Positions 10,543 through 22,498 of a DNA stretch of 64,000 bases are shown here, piece by piece. The notes under the pieces were generated by a model that saw only the letters and a program-made list of their open reading frames with translations, had not been told where the DNA came from and did not search any database. The position numbers were made by a program, and so were the translations under genes. The DNA comes from Candidatus Palibaumannia cicadellinicola (lineage in GTDB: Bacteria; Pseudomonadota; Gammaproteobacteria; Enterobacterales; Enterobacteriaceae), in the NCBI RefSeq assembly GCF_000754265.1, contig NZ_CP008985.1, forward strand, positions 695,426 through 759,425. Reading direction: 5' to 3'. Each line of letters starts with the position of its first letter. Positions within the stretch are counted from its first letter, which is position 1.

Positions 10543-10662
10543 GTAACTTTCCTTCAATATAATTTATCCGTAGTTAGCCTAAATAAGTGACAATAAAAAG
10601 CAGTTTTCCCTAAAGTAATTGATCTATTATAACATAGTGTAGTAATATGTGTACTAAAATTA

Positions 10663-10739
10663 CGGTGAGTGGCGCAGCCTGGTAGCGTAATACGTTCGGG
10701 ACGTATTGGACGGAGGTTCAAATCCTCTCTCACCGACCA
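10663..10739 (+). tRNA. proK: tRNA-Pro (anticodon CGG)
   Basis: The acceptor stem CGGTGAG pairs with CTCACCG, the D-arm is GCGCAGCCTGGTAGCG, and the anticodon loop TTCGGGA gives anticodon CGG for codon CCG. The T-arm has GGTTCAAATCC. The 3' CCA is encoded. It closely resembles E. coli proK. It points toward the 3' end of proS on the other strand, with only 28 bases between and no visible terminator. Confidence 0.97.
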
Positions 10740-10767
10740 CAGAATAGGTACATAATACACAACATAT

Positions 10768-12495
10768 TCAACTCATGCCCGTAGCTATCTCAGCAGTTAG
10801 AAACTCTACGATAGTACTAAGTTTCATGATCTTTTTTTCACCGCTACGGCGATTTTGGTATTCTATCTCTTCAGTATCTAGATTACGATCGCCTATGACG
10901 ATCGTATGTGGCACCCCAATCAGTTCAATATCAGCAAACATAACGCCCGGACGTTCTTGTCTATCGTCTAATAGTACGTCGATGTGGTTAGTGCGTAGTA
11001 GATTATAAAGTTGTTCTGCGGTGTTTTTAACCCGAAAAGATTGATGCATATTTATCGGCAAAATAGCCACATTGAAAGGTGCTAGTGCTTCTGGCCATAA
11101 AATACCGCGCTCATCATGGTACTGCTCTATAACTGCGGCAACGACACGAGTAATACCGATGCCATAGCAGCCCATCGTGACAATCTGATGATTGCCGTCT
11201 TTGCCTTGCACCGTAGCTTTTATAGCTTCGGAATATTTGCTTCCTAGCTGGAATATATGTCCTACTTCAATCCCGCTTTGTATTAGCAGAGTTCCCTGAC
11301 CATCCGGACTAAGATCACCATGAATTACTTTTCTAAGATCTGCCACTTCTGGCAAACATAGATCTCGTTCCCAGTTAATACCGAAAAAGTATTTGCCATC
11401 AATATTAGCGCCGGCAACGAAATCGCTCATTAACGCAACACTATGATCAATCACCAATGGCAATGGCAAATTCACCGGTCCTAGTGAACTGGAACTAGCG
11501 CCGATAGCTAAGCGGATCTCATCTTCAGTCGCAAAAACCAGAGGAGTTGCCACCTGAGGTAGTTTTTCTACCTTAGCGTCATTGAGATAATGATCGCCTC
11601 GTACCATCAGCGCTACCAACGGTAGATCCGCATCTTTTTTAGCACGAACAATAATCATCTTAATAGTTTTTTCTATCGGTAAGCTAAATTGTTTCAATAA
11701 TTCAGCAACAGTGGAAATACCAGACGTATCTACTAAATGCATTTTCATACTAGGTTGATCACATTTAGTAGATGATACCACAGCTTCCGCAATTTCAATA
11801 TTAGCAGCATAATCAGAAGTAGTAGAAAATACCATATGGTCTTCGCCATTACCGACTAGTACCTGGAACTCATGTGATACGATACCACCTATCGAGCCGG
11901 TATCCGCCTGTACCGTGCAAAAATCCAGACCCATACGGGTAAAAATTGCGCTGTAGGCACGATACATTGCGTCATAAGTTACTTGCAGCGACTCTTGATT
12001 AGCATGAAAAGAGTAAGCATCTTTCATTACAAATTCACGCGAACGCATCACGCCAAAACGTGGACGAACTTCGTCACGGAATTTTGTCTGAATCTGGAAT
12101 AAATTCAGTGGGAGTTGTTTATAAGATCTAACTTCATTACGAATTAAATCAGTAATAACTTCTTCATGAGTCGGTCCTAGAAGAAACGCACGAGCGCTTC
12201 GATCGGTAAAACGTAGGAGTTCCTGACCATATTGTTCCCAGCGTCCACTCTTCTGCCACAAATCTGCTGGCTGTACTATCGGCATGGATACTTCGATAGC
12301 TCCAGCATTGTTCATCTCTTCTCGCACGATGTTTTCTACCTTACGTAGTGTGCGTAGACCAGTAGGCAGCCAAGTATAGAGACCTGATGCCAATTGACGA
12401 ATCATTCCTGCGCGTAGCATCAATTGGTGGCTGACCACTTCTGCATCTACGGGAATTTCCTTAAGAGTAGAGAGTAAATATTGGCTAGTACGCAT
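10768..12495 (-). CDS. proS: Prolyl-tRNA synthetase
   Basis: ProS is a class II synthetase that charges tRNA-Pro. The 575 residues are of bacterial type with an inserted editing domain. Motif 2 lies in [21 protein letters not shown] (near residues 138-158); motif 3 is in [14 protein letters not shown] (about 440). The editing insertion spans about 225-400 ([37 protein letters not shown]). The C-terminal anticodon-binding domain follows from about 475 ([31 protein letters not shown]). An AGGAG site is present upstream of the ATG. A tRNA-Pro gene lies immediately downstream on the opposite strand. Confidence 0.97.
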   Translation of the reverse strand: MRTSQYLLSTLKEIPVDAEVVSHQLMLRAGMIRQLASGLYTWLPTGLRTLRKVENIVREEMNNAGAIEVSMPIVQPADLWQKSGRWEQYGQELLRFTDRSARAFLLGPTHEEVITDLIRNEVRSYKQLPLNLFQIQTKFRDEVRPRFGVMRSREFVMKDAYSFHANQESLQVTYDAMYRAYSAIFTRMGLDFCTVQADTGSIGGIVSHEFQVLVGNGEDHMVFSTTSDYAANIEIAEAVVSSTKCDQPSMKMHLVDTSGISTVAELLKQFSLPIEKTIKMIIVRAKKDADLPLVALMVRGDHYLNDAKVEKLPQVATPLVFATEDEIRLAIGASSSSLGPVNLPLPLVIDHSVALMSDFVAGANIDGKYFFGINWERDLCLPEVADLRKVIHGDLSPDGQGTLLIQSGIEVGHIFQLGSKYSEAIKATVQGKDGNHQIVTMGCYGIGITRVVAAVIEQYHDERGILWPEALAPFNVAILPINMHQSFRVKNTAEQLYNLLRTNHIDVLLDDRQERPGVMFADIELIGVPHTIVIGDRNLDTEEIEYQNRRSGEKKIMKLSTIVEFLTAEIATGMS

Positions 12496-12581
12496 GCTTA
12501 TCTCCTTCTAGTCTAGTCTTAGCCGACCTAATTAAATAGAGATGTAGATGCGCATAATATCTGAAACCTTTTGCAGTAGAA

Positions 12582-12663
12582 TGCCGAAGACCGGACTCGA
12601 ACCGGTACACCTAAAGGTGGTTGATTTTGAATCAACTGCGTCTACCAATTTCGCCACTTCGGC
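12582..12663 (-). tRNA. leuX: tRNA-Leu (anticodon CAA), CCA end not encoded
   Basis: On the minus strand the acceptor GCCGAAG pairs with CTTCGGC, followed by discriminator A. The anticodon stem-loop GTTGA-TTCAAAA-TCAAC gives CAA, which reads the leucine codon UUG. A long variable arm is typical of class II tRNAs. The sequence is close to E. coli leuX. After the discriminator comes TTC instead of CCA, so CCA must be added by the enzyme encoded by cca at 23.8-25.0 kb. Confidence 0.95.
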
Positions 12664-12729
12664 CTTGAAAGATCTTCGTAAGTGAAGATAGATAAACTTA
12701 CTATTTACATAAACTAATTTACTAGTATT

Positions 12730-12758
12730 AATACCCGTACTAATCAGCTACGGGTATT
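12730..12758. repeat. Perfect 10-bp inverted repeat between nadK and tRNA-Leu
   Basis: AATACCCGTA at 12730-12739 is mirrored by TACGGGTATT at 12749-12758 around a 9-base loop. It lies about 100 bases after the nadK stop and could end the nadK transcript, but no T-run follows the stem on the minus strand, so the terminator role is weak. The rest of 12664-12860 shows no gene; recN, which follows nadK in E. coli, is absent and I see no remnant. Confidence 0.5.
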
Positions 12759-12860
12759 GGGTAGAGATAAAAATACCATGAATTTATATTCTATCGTAAC
12801 CTCATTTGCAAACCAAGTTTTTTATGTTATTACTTGATATTATTGATTTAATTACTGAGT

Positions 12861-13808
12861 TTAGATTGGCTTAATAGCCTTATTTGAGCAAAAAATTTTT
12901 GACCAGCCTAGTTTACGGCTTAAAGTATGAAAATAATTATAATCATTCGGATGGATCAAATATAGGTAGTAATTGCTACGGCGGATTACAATTTCATCTC
13001 CATCATGGATGGGAAAGGTGATCTGACTATCGCAGCTAATTTCTACATCAGGCTTCCATTCAGCAAATTTAAGTCTGATAGTACTGCTACCATGGATAAC
13101 TAACGGACGGGAAGAAAGAGTGTGCGGAAACATAGGTACAAGTGCTATCGTATCCACAGTAGGGGTAAGGATAGGACCTCCAGCAGAAAGAGAGTAGGCA
13201 GTAGATCCGGTAGGAGTAGATATAATCAGTCCGTCGGCACGTTGTGAAAATGCGAAGTGATCATCGATATAAACATCAAATTCAATCATATGTGCGACCT
13301 TACCAGAATGTAGCACAACTTCATTAATAGCGGTACTAGGTTGTCCGCATATGTTGTTACGACAAATACGCGCTTCTAGTAAGAAGCGTTTATCACTGTG
13401 ATAATTACCTGCTAAAACATCGGATAACTGTGTTAACGCTGAGTCTGGGTCTAAATCAGTGAGAAAACCCACATTACCACGGTTGATGCCAATAACTTTT
13501 ATATAGTAGCGGGATAAAATCCGCGCTGCACCTAGCATATTACCGTCACCACCGATAACAATCGCTAGGTCTGCCTGCTGGCCTATATCTGCTAAACTAC
13601 CGGTTATAGTATCGTATAATTCCAAATCACTAGCAATTTTATGTTCTATGATAACTTTTATACCCTTTTTTATTAACCAATAATATAGCATTTCATGGGT
13701 AGCTAGTGCATTTGGATAGCCGGGATGGCCGACAATACCAATAGTTTTAAAAGTTGCCGTAATGTTCTTGGTGATATCTGCGTTTGTTTTGTCTTTTGCC
13801 AGTTTCAT
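12861..13808 (-). CDS. nadK: NAD kinase
   Basis: NadK phosphorylates NAD to NADP with ATP. The family motifs are present: the [11 protein letters not shown] loop (near residue 87), the NxxxxG-type [11 protein letters not shown], and [16 protein letters not shown] in its usual form [17 protein letters not shown]. The 315 residues include about 17 extra at the N-terminus compared with E. coli and a slightly longer C-terminus after LGWSKIF. The ATG at 13808 has GGGAC about 9 bases upstream and no better internal start is visible. It diverges from grpE, as in E. coli. Confidence 0.96.
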   Translation of the reverse strand: MKLAKDKTNADITKNITATFKTIGIVGHPGYPNALATHEMLYYWLIKKGIKVIIEHKIASDLELYDTITGSLADIGQQADLAIVIGGDGNMLGAARILSRYYIKVIGINRGNVGFLTDLDPDSALTQLSDVLAGNYHSDKRFLLEARICRNNICGQPSTAINEVVLHSGKVAHMIEFDVYIDDHFAFSQRADGLIISTPTGSTAYSLSAGGPILTPTVDTIALVPMFPHTLSSRPLVIHGSSTIRLKFAEWKPDVEISCDSQITFPIHDGDEIVIRRSNYYLYLIHPNDYNYFHTLSRKLGWSKIFCSNKAIKPI

Positions 13809-13820
13809 TATGTTTCGTCC

Positions 13821-13848
13821 CTTGAATCCTTACTATTTATCCCCATAA
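13821..13848 (+). promoter_or_regulatory. Sigma-32 (heat-shock) promoter of grpE
   Basis: CTTGAA at 13821-13826 and CCCCATAA at 13841-13848 are separated by 14 bases. This matches the E. coli RpoH consensus (CTTGAA, 13-15 bases, CCCCATnT) almost perfectly, and it lies 43 bases upstream of grpE, a classic heat-shock gene. The match is read directly from the sequence; that RpoH exists in this genome is inferred. Confidence 0.85.
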
Positions 13849-13891
13849 TAACCGGACTCGTAAGAATAATGCTGAAGCGCGGAGAAAACGT

Positions 13892-14491
13892 ATGATGAGT
13901 CAAGAAATAAACACTCCTGACGAGCAAGTCTCACAAGATCACCAAAAAGATCAAGCACAAGCACAAGCACAAGTAGAAGTCGCGCCTGAAATGGTTGAAG
14001 AAGTGGTCGATCCTAGAGATGAGCGTATTGAAGAACTAGAAGTAGAACTAGCACAGTTGCAACAGCGCGAACGAGATTGCCTACTACGTGCTAAAGCAGA
14101 AATAGAGAACATGCGCCGCCGCAGTCAGATAGAAGTAGAAAAAGCCTATAAATTTTCTCTAGAACGTTTTGTCAGTGAATTACTACCGGTGATTGATAAT
14201 TTAGAGCGCGCATTGGAGATGTCAGATAAATCTAACAGCGATCTAACTTCTACCATTGAAGGCATTGAGCTCACGTTGAAATCTCTGCTAGATGCTGTAC
14301 GTAAATTTGGGCTCGAAGTTATAAGTGAAATACACATTCCATTTAACCCAGACGTACATCAGGCAATTACCATACTCGAATCTGAAGAGCATGAACCTAA
14401 TAATGTCATAATCGTTATGCAGAAAGGCTATACTCTAAATGGTCGTCTTATTCGCCCGGCTATGGTTACAGTATCTAAAGCAAAAAGTTAA
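13892..14491 (+). CDS. grpE: Nucleotide exchange factor GrpE
   Basis: GrpE releases ADP from the chaperone DnaK. The protein (199 residues) has a disordered N-terminus with a short QAQAQAQ repeat (about residues 19-27), then a long coiled-coil ([21 protein letters not shown]), the central [15 protein letters not shown] and the C-terminal beta domain ([34 protein letters not shown]). A perfect-looking sigma-32 promoter precedes it. An in-frame ATG follows directly after the first one, so the exact start is one codon uncertain. It converges on ung. Confidence 0.96.
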   Translation: MMSQEINTPDEQVSQDHQKDQAQAQAQVEVAPEMVEEVVDPRDERIEELEVELAQLQQRERDCLLRAKAEIENMRRRSQIEVEKAYKFSLERFVSELLPVIDNLERALEMSDKSNSDLTSTIEGIELTLKSLLDAVRKFGLEVISEIHIPFNPDVHQAITILESEEHEPNNVIIVMQKGYTLNGRLIRPAMVTVSKAKS

Positions 14492-14520
14492 CTATTTAAC
14501 ATTGACTCGGTACTATACTA

Positions 14521-15240
14521 CTATATTTTGTTTATGTGGTTCACGTGATGCCACCCTATGGGTAGTTTTGGCTCCCAGTTTATGGTAGTTTTACCTTGTT
14601 CTTTTAGCAGAGTATTAACCTTTGAGAAATGATGGCAACCAATAAAGCCGCGATGCGCGGACAGCGGAGATGGGTGTGATGCTTTTAGAATGTAGTGGCG
14701 TCTCACGTCTATTATTTTGCTTTTTGTGTGCGCATGATTACCCCATAGAAGAAAGATAATGCCTTCACCTAGGCTATTAACTAAAGTAATCACTTTATTG
14801 GTAAAAATTTCCCAACCTAAGTGGGCGTGGGAATGTGCTTTGCCTGCTTCTACGGTTAATACTGTATTGAGTAGCATTATTCCCTGTGTTGCCCAACTAT
14901 GTAAATAACCATGTGGTGGTATAATAAAGCCAGGTATATCGTTCTTTAGCTCTTTATAGATGTTTATCAGTGATGGTGGTATAGGTACACCAGGCGGTAC
15001 AGAAAATGATAAACCATGGGCTTGCTTAGGCCCATGATAGGGATCTTGACCGAGGATAAGAACCTTAATAGTATTAAGTTCCGTCAGGCAAAAAGCTTTA
15101 AATATATCGTTCTGCGCTGGATAAATAGTAACGCCTGCTGCCCGTTCGCTAGCTATAAAAGCTAATATGTTCTTAAAATAAAGCTGTTTTTTTTCCTCCG
15201 AAATCATATGCAGCCAATTCATATTTTGTCCATTAATCAT
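14521..15240 (-). CDS. ung: Uracil-DNA glycosylase
   Basis: Ung removes uracil from DNA, mainly after cytosine deamination. The water-activating loop [20 protein letters not shown], the [16 protein letters not shown] segment (here [12 protein letters not shown]), and the leucine loop [11 protein letters not shown] with its catalytic His are all present. It has 239 residues. The start is uncertain between 15240 (MINGQNMNW) and the ATG at 15222; neither has a strong ribosome site. Its retention in an AT-biased reduced genome is notable because cytosine deamination drives that bias. Confidence 0.96.
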   Translation of the reverse strand: MINGQNMNWLHMISEEKKQLYFKNILAFIASERAAGVTIYPAQNDIFKAFCLTELNTIKVLILGQDPYHGPKQAHGLSFSVPPGVPIPPSLINIYKELKNDIPGFIIPPHGYLHSWATQGIMLLNTVLTVEAGKAHSHAHLGWEIFTNKVITLVNSLGEGIIFLLWGNHAHTKSKIIDVRRHYILKASHPSPLSAHRGFIGCHHFSKVNTLLKEQGKTTINWEPKLPIGWHHVNHINKI

Positions 15241-15289
15241 CTGATTAAGTTTCTATTCTATTATTCACTAGTATGTTGATCTTTTACTT

Positions 15290-16948
15290 TTATCCTGATC
15301 CATAGTAATAAGCCTTCCTTCCTGGTTGTAGAATAGTTGGTTGCGGGTTGGGCTGCATAGTAGGATAATCCAGCGTATAATGTAACCCGCGGCTCTCTTT
15401 GCGTAAGAGGGCACTTTTAACAATCAGTCCCGCTACTTGAAGTAGGTTACGTACTTCTAGTGCAGCGTGAGATATCCTAAAATTAGAGTAATACTCATTC
15501 ATTTCTTTAGTAAGAAAGTTGATACGATATAGTGCACTCTCTAATCGTTTTGTTGTGCGCACAATACCAACATGATCCCACATCAATAGCCGCAGTTCTT
15601 GCCAATGCTGCTGTAAGACTATCTCATCACCATAACCAGAGTTACTAATAGAGCTATGATTCCAAGAAGGTAACTGATGTTCTTGTTTTACGAAAGTTGG
15701 TAAGCGGTGCAAAATATCTACAGACGCAGTCCAGCCATAGACTAGGCACTCAAGCAAAGAGTTGGATGCCAGTCTATTAGCACCGTGTAGGCCGGTATAA
15801 CTTACTTCGCCGATAGCGTAAAGCCCGTCTAGATCGGTACGTCCATGTTTATCGACCATAACACCACCGCAGGTATAGTGTGCTGCTGGAACTATAGGAA
15901 TCGGTTGGCGAGTTAAATCGATATCTAGCGTACGTAACTTATCATAGATCGTAGGAAAATGATGGCGAATAAACTTCTCAGGCCTATAGCTGATATCTAA
16001 ATACATACATTTTGCCCCTAAACGTCTCATTTCGTGATCGATAGCGCGCGCCACGATATCCCTAGGTGCTAGTTCAGCTCGTAAGTCAAAATCAGGCATA
16101 AAGCGGCTGCCATCCGGTCGATATAGGTAGGCGCCTTCGCCACGTAGCGCTTCTGTTAACAGAAAATTACGAGCTTGCGGATGGAATAATGAGGTGGGGT
16201 GGAACTGATTAAATTCAAGATTTGCAACTCGGCACCCAGCACGCCAGGCCATTGCAATACCGTCACCAGATGAGATATCTGGGTTAGTGGTATATTGATA
16301 AACTTTGGAGGCTCCGCCTGTTGCTAGTACGACGGCGGCACAAGCATAGCACCGTTCCACTTTTTCCTGGGATCTATTCCAGATATAGGTGCCAACCACC
16401 CTACTGGGGCCGCACAGACCTATTGTATTCGAGGTAACGAGATCTACGGCGTGACAGTGTTCTATTATATGAATATTAGGATGCAGTGCCGCCTTGTGAA
16501 TAAGAATTGTTTCTATTGCTTTACCAGTAGCATCAGCAGCATGTAATACGCGACGATAACTATGGCCTCCTTCTCGGGTAAGATGATAACGTGTGTTAAG
16601 CGGCACCGGTAAGGTCGCATTCTCTGCCTCTACATCGAATAGTACACCTTGCTGGACCAGCCACTCCACGCAATGGCGAGCATTACTAGCGATAAATTCT
16701 ACCACATCGCGATTACAGAGTCCGGCACCGGCTTGTAACGTATCTTCTACATGAGAATTGATACTATCCATATCCTCAAAGACAGCAGCTATACCACCCT
16801 GTGCATACCAAGTGGAGCTCTCATTCAATAAATCTTTGCTAAGGATGATAACTTTGCAGTGTTCAGCTAGACGAAGCGCGAGCGATAAACCTGCCGCACC
16901 ACTACCGATGATTAGTACGTCAGTGACATATTCAGTTAATGGTTGCAT
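15290..16948 (-). CDS. nadB: L-aspartate oxidase
   Basis: NadB oxidises aspartate to iminoaspartate, the first step of de novo NAD synthesis. The FAD-binding motif is [17 protein letters not shown] near the N-terminus, followed by [39 protein letters not shown] and [41 protein letters not shown] closes the flavoprotein domain, and a helical C-terminal domain follows. The 552 residues are about 12 longer than E. coli. With nadK this suggests NAD(P) synthesis is kept, although nadA and nadC lie outside this window. Confidence 0.96.
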   Translation of the reverse strand: MQPLTEYVTDVLIIGSGAAGLSLALRLAEHCKVIILSKDLLNESSTWYAQGGIAAVFEDMDSINSHVEDTLQAGAGLCNRDVVEFIASNARHCVEWLVQQGVLFDVEAENATLPVPLNTRYHLTREGGHSYRRVLHAADATGKAIETILIHKAALHPNIHIIEHCHAVDLVTSNTIGLCGPSRVVGTYIWNRSQEKVERCYACAAVVLATGGASKVYQYTTNPDISSGDGIAMAWRAGCRVANLEFNQFHPTSLFHPQARNFLLTEALRGEGAYLYRPDGSRFMPDFDLRAELAPRDIVARAIDHEMRRLGAKCMYLDISYRPEKFIRHHFPTIYDKLRTLDIDLTRQPIPIVPAAHYTCGGVMVDKHGRTDLDGLYAIGEVSYTGLHGANRLASNSLLECLVYGWTASVDILHRLPTFVKQEHQLPSWNHSSISNSGYGDEIVLQQHWQELRLLMWDHVGIVRTTKRLESALYRINFLTKEMNEYYSNFRISHAALEVRNLLQVAGLIVKSALLRKESRGLHYTLDYPTMQPNPQPTILQPGRKAYYYGSG

Positions 16949-17089
16949 AACGAAAGAGTTACATTTGCTAATATACTAATACTGATGTTAACACCCAATC
17001 TCCGCAGTATAAATATTTTTTAACCTTCTATTTAACTTATCAAATGACCTAAAATCGGGGAGATAAAAAAAGTAAATTAGCATTTGGTA

Positions 17090-17165
17090 TGGTGGCCCCT
17101 GCTGGACTTGAACCAGCGATCAAACGATTATGAGTCGCCTGCTCTAACCACTGAGCTAAGGGGCC
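17090..17165 (-). tRNA. ileX: tRNA-Ile (CAU, lysidine type)
   Basis: The acceptor GGCCCCT pairs with AGGGGCC, and the anticodon loop CTCATAA gives CAU. The body is nearly identical to E. coli ileX, the minor isoleucine tRNA whose C34 is changed to lysidine by TilS so that it reads AUA; it is not a methionine tRNA. CCA is encoded. It lies downstream of rpoD as in E. coli, where mug lies between. Confidence 0.95.
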
Positions 17166-17241
17166 AAACTAATAGTAAATTATAAATAGTACCGCTAAAC
17201 TGGTCCATAGTTTTTTTGCTAGATTGATGATTTCTTCCTAT

Positions 17242-19083
17242 TTAATCATCCAAAAAGCTACGCAGAACCTCAGAGCGGCTTGGATGGCGTAATTTCCGCA
17301 ATGCCTTAGCTTCAATTTGCCGGATACGTTCACGAGTTACGTCAAATTGTTTACCTACTTCTTCTAATGTATGATCTGTATTCATATCTATCCCGAAACG
17401 CATACGTAGTACTTTAGCTTCACGAGCGGTCAGACCAGCCAGTACGTCATGGGTAGCAGAACGTAGGCTTTCAGAAGTAGCTGATTCTAAAGGAAGCTCT
17501 AAGGTCGTATCCTCGATAAAATCACCTAAATGTGAATCTTCATCATCCCCAATCGGTGTTTCCATAGATAAAGGTTCTTTAGCTATTTTCAGTACCTTAC
17601 GAATTTTATCTTCTGGCATCAACATACGTTCTGCTAGCTCTTCTGGTGTCGGTTCTCGTCCCATTTCCTGTAGCATCTGCCGGGAAATCCTATTTAGCTT
17701 ATTAATAGTCTCAATCATATGTACTGGAATGCGTATAGTACGTGCCTGATCAGCAATAGAACGAGTAATAGCCTGGCGGATCCACCAGGTAGCATAAGTA
17801 GAGAACTTATAGCCACGGCGATATTCAAATTTATCTACCGCCTTCATCAGACCAATGTTGCCTTCCTGGATCAAATCAAGAAATTGCAGACCGCGGTTAG
17901 TATATTTCTTGGCGATAGAAATAACCAACCGTAAGTTAGCTTCTACCATTTCTTTCTTGGCGCGACGAGCTTTCGCTTCACCAATTGACATGCGGCGGTT
18001 AATTTCTTTTACCTGTTCGATGCTTAGGTCAGTTTCTTCTTCTATTTGGCGTAGTTTTTGCAAGCTCTCACGTACGTCTTCATCTACTTTATGCAGTTTT
18101 TCAGACCATGGCTTGTTCATAGTAAGTGCTGTTTTGAACCAGGTTTCACTAGTTTCATTACCAGCAAATAGCTTGACAAAGTTTTTCTTCGGCATTTTGC
18201 TGATTTCGACACATAGCTTCATGATCAAACGTTCTTGAGTACGCACTCGATCCATCATAGCGCGCATGTTCTTGACGAGATAGTCAAACTGTTTTGGCAC
18301 CAAATGAAACTGCTTGAAGATCTCGGATAGCTTGATAATTTCTTCTATGGCTTTGGTATGACTGCGGCCTTTGGTCTGAATAATATTACGAGTTATTTCA
18401 TATTGTTCGCGTAATTCGATAAATTTCTGGTGGGCAAGTTCAGTATCGATGCTACTATCTTCGTTAGTATGATCGTCATCAACGTCCTCTTCTTCTTCGT
18501 CATCGTTGATGTCTGAAGGTAGTTCTGAACTCATATGGCGAGAGGTCGACGCTATGTCGACTTCTTCCGCATGAGCATCGACAAAGTCTGTTATGAGATC
18601 TGCTAAACGAACTTCACCAGATTTGACGCGATCATACTGTTTAAGTAGATACGTGATAGCTTCAGGATACTCAGCAACAGAAGATTGCACCTGATTAATA
18701 CCATCTTCTATACGTTTCGCAATATCAATTTCACCTTCGCGGGTCAGTAGCTCTACAGTGCCCATTTCGCGCATATACATGCGAACAGGATCAGTAGTAC
18801 GCCCGATTTCTGACTCTACGCTAGATAGTACCTGGGCGGCTGCTTCTACAGCATCTTCATCAGTATCGGAGGTCGTTTCAGCTAAAAGAAGGTCATCAGC
18901 GTCTGGTGCTTCTTCCATGACTTGGATGCCCATATCATTAATCATCTGGATGATATCTTCTATCTGATCAGAGTCAACAATATCTTCCGGTAAGTGGTCG
19001 TTGACCTCAGCAAAAGTCAAATAGCCTTGCTCTTTACCACGTGTGACAAGTAACTTTAGCTGTGAATGCTGGTTTTGTTCCAT
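17242..19083 (-). CDS. rpoD: RNA polymerase sigma-70 factor RpoD
   Basis: RpoD is the housekeeping sigma factor. All regions are visible: region 1.1 at the N-terminus ([19 protein letters not shown]), 1.2 ([21 protein letters not shown]), the acidic non-conserved insert ([19 protein letters not shown]), region 2 with [17 protein letters not shown] binding the -10 element, region 3 ([16 protein letters not shown]), and region 4.2 ([16 protein letters not shown]) binding the -35 element. The 613 residues equal the E. coli length. It is the last gene of the rpsU-dnaG-rpoD operon, 35 bases after dnaG. Confidence 0.98.
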   Translation of the reverse strand: MEQNQHSQLKLLVTRGKEQGYLTFAEVNDHLPEDIVDSDQIEDIIQMINDMGIQVMEEAPDADDLLLAETTSDTDEDAVEAAAQVLSSVESEIGRTTDPVRMYMREMGTVELLTREGEIDIAKRIEDGINQVQSSVAEYPEAITYLLKQYDRVKSGEVRLADLITDFVDAHAEEVDIASTSRHMSSELPSDINDDEEEEDVDDDHTNEDSSIDTELAHQKFIELREQYEITRNIIQTKGRSHTKAIEEIIKLSEIFKQFHLVPKQFDYLVKNMRAMMDRVRTQERLIMKLCVEISKMPKKNFVKLFAGNETSETWFKTALTMNKPWSEKLHKVDEDVRESLQKLRQIEEETDLSIEQVKEINRRMSIGEAKARRAKKEMVEANLRLVISIAKKYTNRGLQFLDLIQEGNIGLMKAVDKFEYRRGYKFSTYATWWIRQAITRSIADQARTIRIPVHMIETINKLNRISRQMLQEMGREPTPEELAERMLMPEDKIRKVLKIAKEPLSMETPIGDDEDSHLGDFIEDTTLELPLESATSESLRSATHDVLAGLTAREAKVLRMRFGIDMNTDHTLEEVGKQFDVTRERIRQIEAKALRKLRHPSRSEVLRSFLDD

Positions 19084-19118
19084 AACAAGGTATCCACATA
19101 TCAGAGTAACATGCTCTT

Positions 19119-20876
19119 TTATTGATCTTTTTTTGCTAATGCTTGATTAAGCGACCAAAGTTCTTTACGCTCTTCAGCAGTCAGACCATGCGTTCGGTCA
19201 AGAGCAATAAGGGCTTCTTGGCGTTGTTCAAGTATAGAGTCGTACAGACTCGTCAATGCATCGACAAACGTTGTTTCGATCATATCTTCTATGATCATGT
19301 GGTTCCAGGTTACTAAAGTTTCAAGTTGTGAGTAAAATTTATTATTACGATAAAACTCTAACAACTGTCCTGTAGTTAACCACGGCTGTGTTTGGCAAGT
19401 TTTCACTAAGTTAATAAACAGCATTACTCCTGGCTGTTTCGCTTGCTCTAGTCCCTGAATGATCGGAACCAAGGTGGAAAGCCATGGATTTTGCACTAGT
19501 AATCCTATCAGGATACGCATAGTTGTGCATTTCATCCGCGGCTGTCGCCAAATATATGCTTGCCTTACTTTTTTATTAGGTAGCAGGAGTTTTTCCAGCT
19601 GGCTATCGTCAATAAGACCAAGTTTATGACCTAATTGCTGCCGAAGACATATACGTAGGATACTACCTGGTATTTGATGGATCAGGGGTAATGCCAGTGC
19701 ACTCAGTTTAGCACGACCGTCTAGATTACTAAGGTCAACCTGTTGCATTAACGTTTCAAACAAAAATTTAGATAGTGGCTGTGCCTGTTCAATACATTGT
19801 TCGAATGCTGTTTGACCAATTTTACGTACTAGCGTATCAGGATCTTCCCCCTCAGACAAAAACATAAAGCGCAATTGACGCCCGTCTATTAGGTAGGGTA
19901 GAGCGTTTTCTAGTGTCCTCCAGGCTGCCTCCTGTCCTGCACGATCTCCATCATAACAGCAAATGACTTGATCGGTGGTACGATATAGTAACTGAATATG
20001 TTCGGTAGTTGTTGCGGTGCCAAGGGATGCAACCGCATAATCTATACCAAACTGCGTCAAAGTCACTACATCCATATAGCCTTCTACAACTAATACCCGA
20101 GATAATTTAGTATGTTTCTGTTGTGCTTCATACAGGCCGTATAACTGGCGGCTTTTATGAAAAATATCAGTTTCTGGTGAATTTAGGTACTTAGGCTGAC
20201 CTTCTCCGAGAATACGGCCGCCAAAGGCTATGATTCGCCCACGCTTGTCACGAAGAGGAAAAATAACTCGATTACGAAAACGATCATAAGTATCGCCGTT
20301 ATTATTTTGAATCACCATGCCGGCTGCTTTGAGCAAGGTTATTTCTTCAGCTGAACGACCGAAGTACTTGATCATGTTGTTCCAGCCCGGCGGCGCAAAG
20401 CCGATCGCAAAATTATTGATGACGATTTCACTCAGACCGCGTTGTTGAAGATAGTTATGAACTAACATTGCCTGTTTATTTAGCGATTGCTGATAAAATT
20501 TACTGAGCTGATTCATAAGCTTATAAAGGCTCTGGCGCGAATGCAACTTCTGCTGCCAATTGGAACTAAAATGCGCTTCGTATGGGACATTTAAGCCACA
20601 TATTGTGGCTAATTCTTCAATAGATTCTAGAAACTCTAGACGATCATAATTCATCAGAAAATCGATGGCGTTACCATGAGAGCCGCAGCTGAAACAGTGA
20701 TAAAATTGCTTTTCACTACTAACGTTAAACGAAGGGATTTTATCATGATGGAACGGACAGCAAGCAATAAAATGCTTACCCTGCTTTTTTAGCTTAACTC
20801 GTGCATCAATTAGGTCAACGATGTCAGTACGTGCCAATAAACTATTGATAAATGTACGTGGAATTCGTCCAGCCAT
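19119..20876 (-). CDS. dnaG: DNA primase
   Basis: DnaG makes RNA primers for replication. The start is taken at [18 protein letters not shown], the universal N-terminus; the open frame continues 22 residues upstream with no family similarity. The zinc-binding domain has ACCPFHHDK and [16 protein letters not shown]. The TOPRIM core includes [35 protein letters not shown] and [13 protein letters not shown]. The C-terminal DnaB-interaction domain is present. At 585 residues it is about the same size as E. coli (581). It lies between rpsU and rpoD. Confidence 0.97.
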   Translation of the reverse strand: MAGRIPRTFINSLLARTDIVDLIDARVKLKKQGKHFIACCPFHHDKIPSFNVSSEKQFYHCFSCGSHGNAIDFLMNYDRLEFLESIEELATICGLNVPYEAHFSSNWQQKLHSRQSLYKLMNQLSKFYQQSLNKQAMLVHNYLQQRGLSEIVINNFAIGFAPPGWNNMIKYFGRSAEEITLLKAAGMVIQNNNGDTYDRFRNRVIFPLRDKRGRIIAFGGRILGEGQPKYLNSPETDIFHKSRQLYGLYEAQQKHTKLSRVLVVEGYMDVVTLTQFGIDYAVASLGTATTTEHIQLLYRTTDQVICCYDGDRAGQEAAWRTLENALPYLIDGRQLRFMFLSEGEDPDTLVRKIGQTAFEQCIEQAQPLSKFLFETLMQQVDLSNLDGRAKLSALALPLIHQIPGSILRICLRQQLGHKLGLIDDSQLEKLLLPNKKVRQAYIWRQPRMKCTTMRILIGLLVQNPWLSTLVPIIQGLEQAKQPGVMLFINLVKTCQTQPWLTTGQLLEFYRNNKFYSQLETLVTWNHMIIEDMIETTFVDALTSLYDSILEQRQEALIALDRTHGLTAEERKELWSLNQALAKKDQ

Positions 20877-20999
20877 AAGCTCTATAAAATTAGCTCTAAA
20901 ACTTAAACAAGCTACTACATCTACACAGATGTAGTAACACAATCTAGCGAAGGTATAACATGGCAGAAGTATACTCTTATCTAAAAAATGTTAATTAAC

Positions 21000-21266
<267 letters not shown>

Positions 21267-21413
21267 TTACTATTTCTTAAATCGTACTGAATTTTACTTT
21301 AAGTATGCTTCTTTTGTAAAGTAATGATATTTTTGACTTGGAATATTGCTGATTGATTTACCAATTTTAGTGTAAGTGCAAATATATTATATTTAATAGG
21401 AATGATAAAAATT

Positions 21414-22445
21414 ATGCCAGTATTAGGTATTGAGACTTCCTGTGATGAAACTGGCGTGGCAATTTATGATGATCAGCAAGGGCTACTAGCGAATCAAATT
21501 TACAGCCAGGTGAGACTACATGCAGATTATGGCGGTGTGGTACCTGAACTAGCGTCTCGTGATCACGTACGAAAAACAGTGCCTTTAATTCAAGCAGCAC
21601 TATTAGAGGCTGGACTACAGGCAAAAGATATCAACGGAGTTGCGTATACCGCTGGACCAGGACTAGTTAGCGCGCTGATGGTAGGAGCTACCGTAGGATG
21701 CGCGCTAGCCTATGCATGGAGGGTACCGGATATAGCTGTGCACCATATGGAAGGTCATTTGCTAGCACCGATGTTGGAGGCTAATCCTCCAGATTTTCCT
21801 TTTGCCGCGCTGTTAGTATCTGGTGCGCATACTCAACTTATAGCGGTAACAGGCATCGGTGAATATCAATTACTAGGTGAGTCTATAGATGATGCTGCAG
21901 GTGAGGTATTTGATAAGATAGCTAAGCTACTTGGTCTCGATTATCCAGGAGGACCTCTGTTATCACTAATAGCACAACAAGGCGTTGCAGGACGCTATAC
22001 TTTTCCGCGGCCTATGACTGACCGCCCTGGTCTGAATTTCAGTTTCTCTGGATTAAAAACCTTTGCTGCTAATACAATAAATGCGGTCGCTAGGAATGCA
22101 CAGACTGATGCCGATGTGGCGCGGGCATTCGAAGATGCGGTAGTAGATACGTTAGCAATTAAATGCCGCCGTGCGCTAGATCAAACTGGTTTACAAAGAC
22201 TAGTAATTGCAGGCGGCGTTAGCGCTAACCAGACGCTACGTACGCGTATGAAGGAGATGATCGAACAACGGGGAAAGGGAGAGAAAGTATTTTACGCACG
22301 ACCTGAGTTATGTACTGATAATGGTGCAATGATCGCATACGTTGGCATGGTACGGTTACCATCCTGTACCAAGAGAAAGAGTCAATTAGCAGTCACAGTA
22401 CGCCCACGTTGGCCACTAGAAGAGTTAACAACCGTAAGAACCTAA
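21414..22445 (+). CDS. tsaD: tRNA N6-adenosine threonylcarbamoyltransferase TsaD
   Basis: TsaD transfers threonylcarbamoyl to A37 of ANN-decoding tRNAs, making the t6A modification. Motifs: [17 protein letters not shown], the metal-binding [45 protein letters not shown] and [12 protein letters not shown] choose the ATG at 21414, because AGGA lies 12 bases upstream; the ATG at 21402 almost touches that site. The nucleotide-binding SGGHTQ of E. coli is SGAHTQ here, one unusual substitution. In E. coli plsY and folB come next; plsY is gone and folB follows after 53 bases. Confidence 0.96.
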   Translation: MPVLGIETSCDETGVAIYDDQQGLLANQIYSQVRLHADYGGVVPELASRDHVRKTVPLIQAALLEAGLQAKDINGVAYTAGPGLVSALMVGATVGCALAYAWRVPDIAVHHMEGHLLAPMLEANPPDFPFAALLVSGAHTQLIAVTGIGEYQLLGESIDDAAGEVFDKIAKLLGLDYPGGPLLSLIAQQGVAGRYTFPRPMTDRPGLNFSFSGLKTFAANTINAVARNAQTDADVARAFEDAVVDTLAIKCRRALDQTGLQRLVIAGGVSANQTLRTRMKEMIEQRGKGEKVFYARPELCTDNGAMIAYVGMVRLPSCTKRKSQLAVTVRPRWPLEELTTVRT

Positions 22446-22498
22446 TCAATTTGTTCAGACAAAAAATTATATTTGTGACATATCATGGAATTTAACAC

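Noticed and set aside
17090..17165. Reading the CAU anticodon as a methionine tRNA
   Set aside because: The body matches the lysidine-type isoleucine tRNA ileX and lies next to rpoD as in E. coli; it lacks elongator or initiator Met features.
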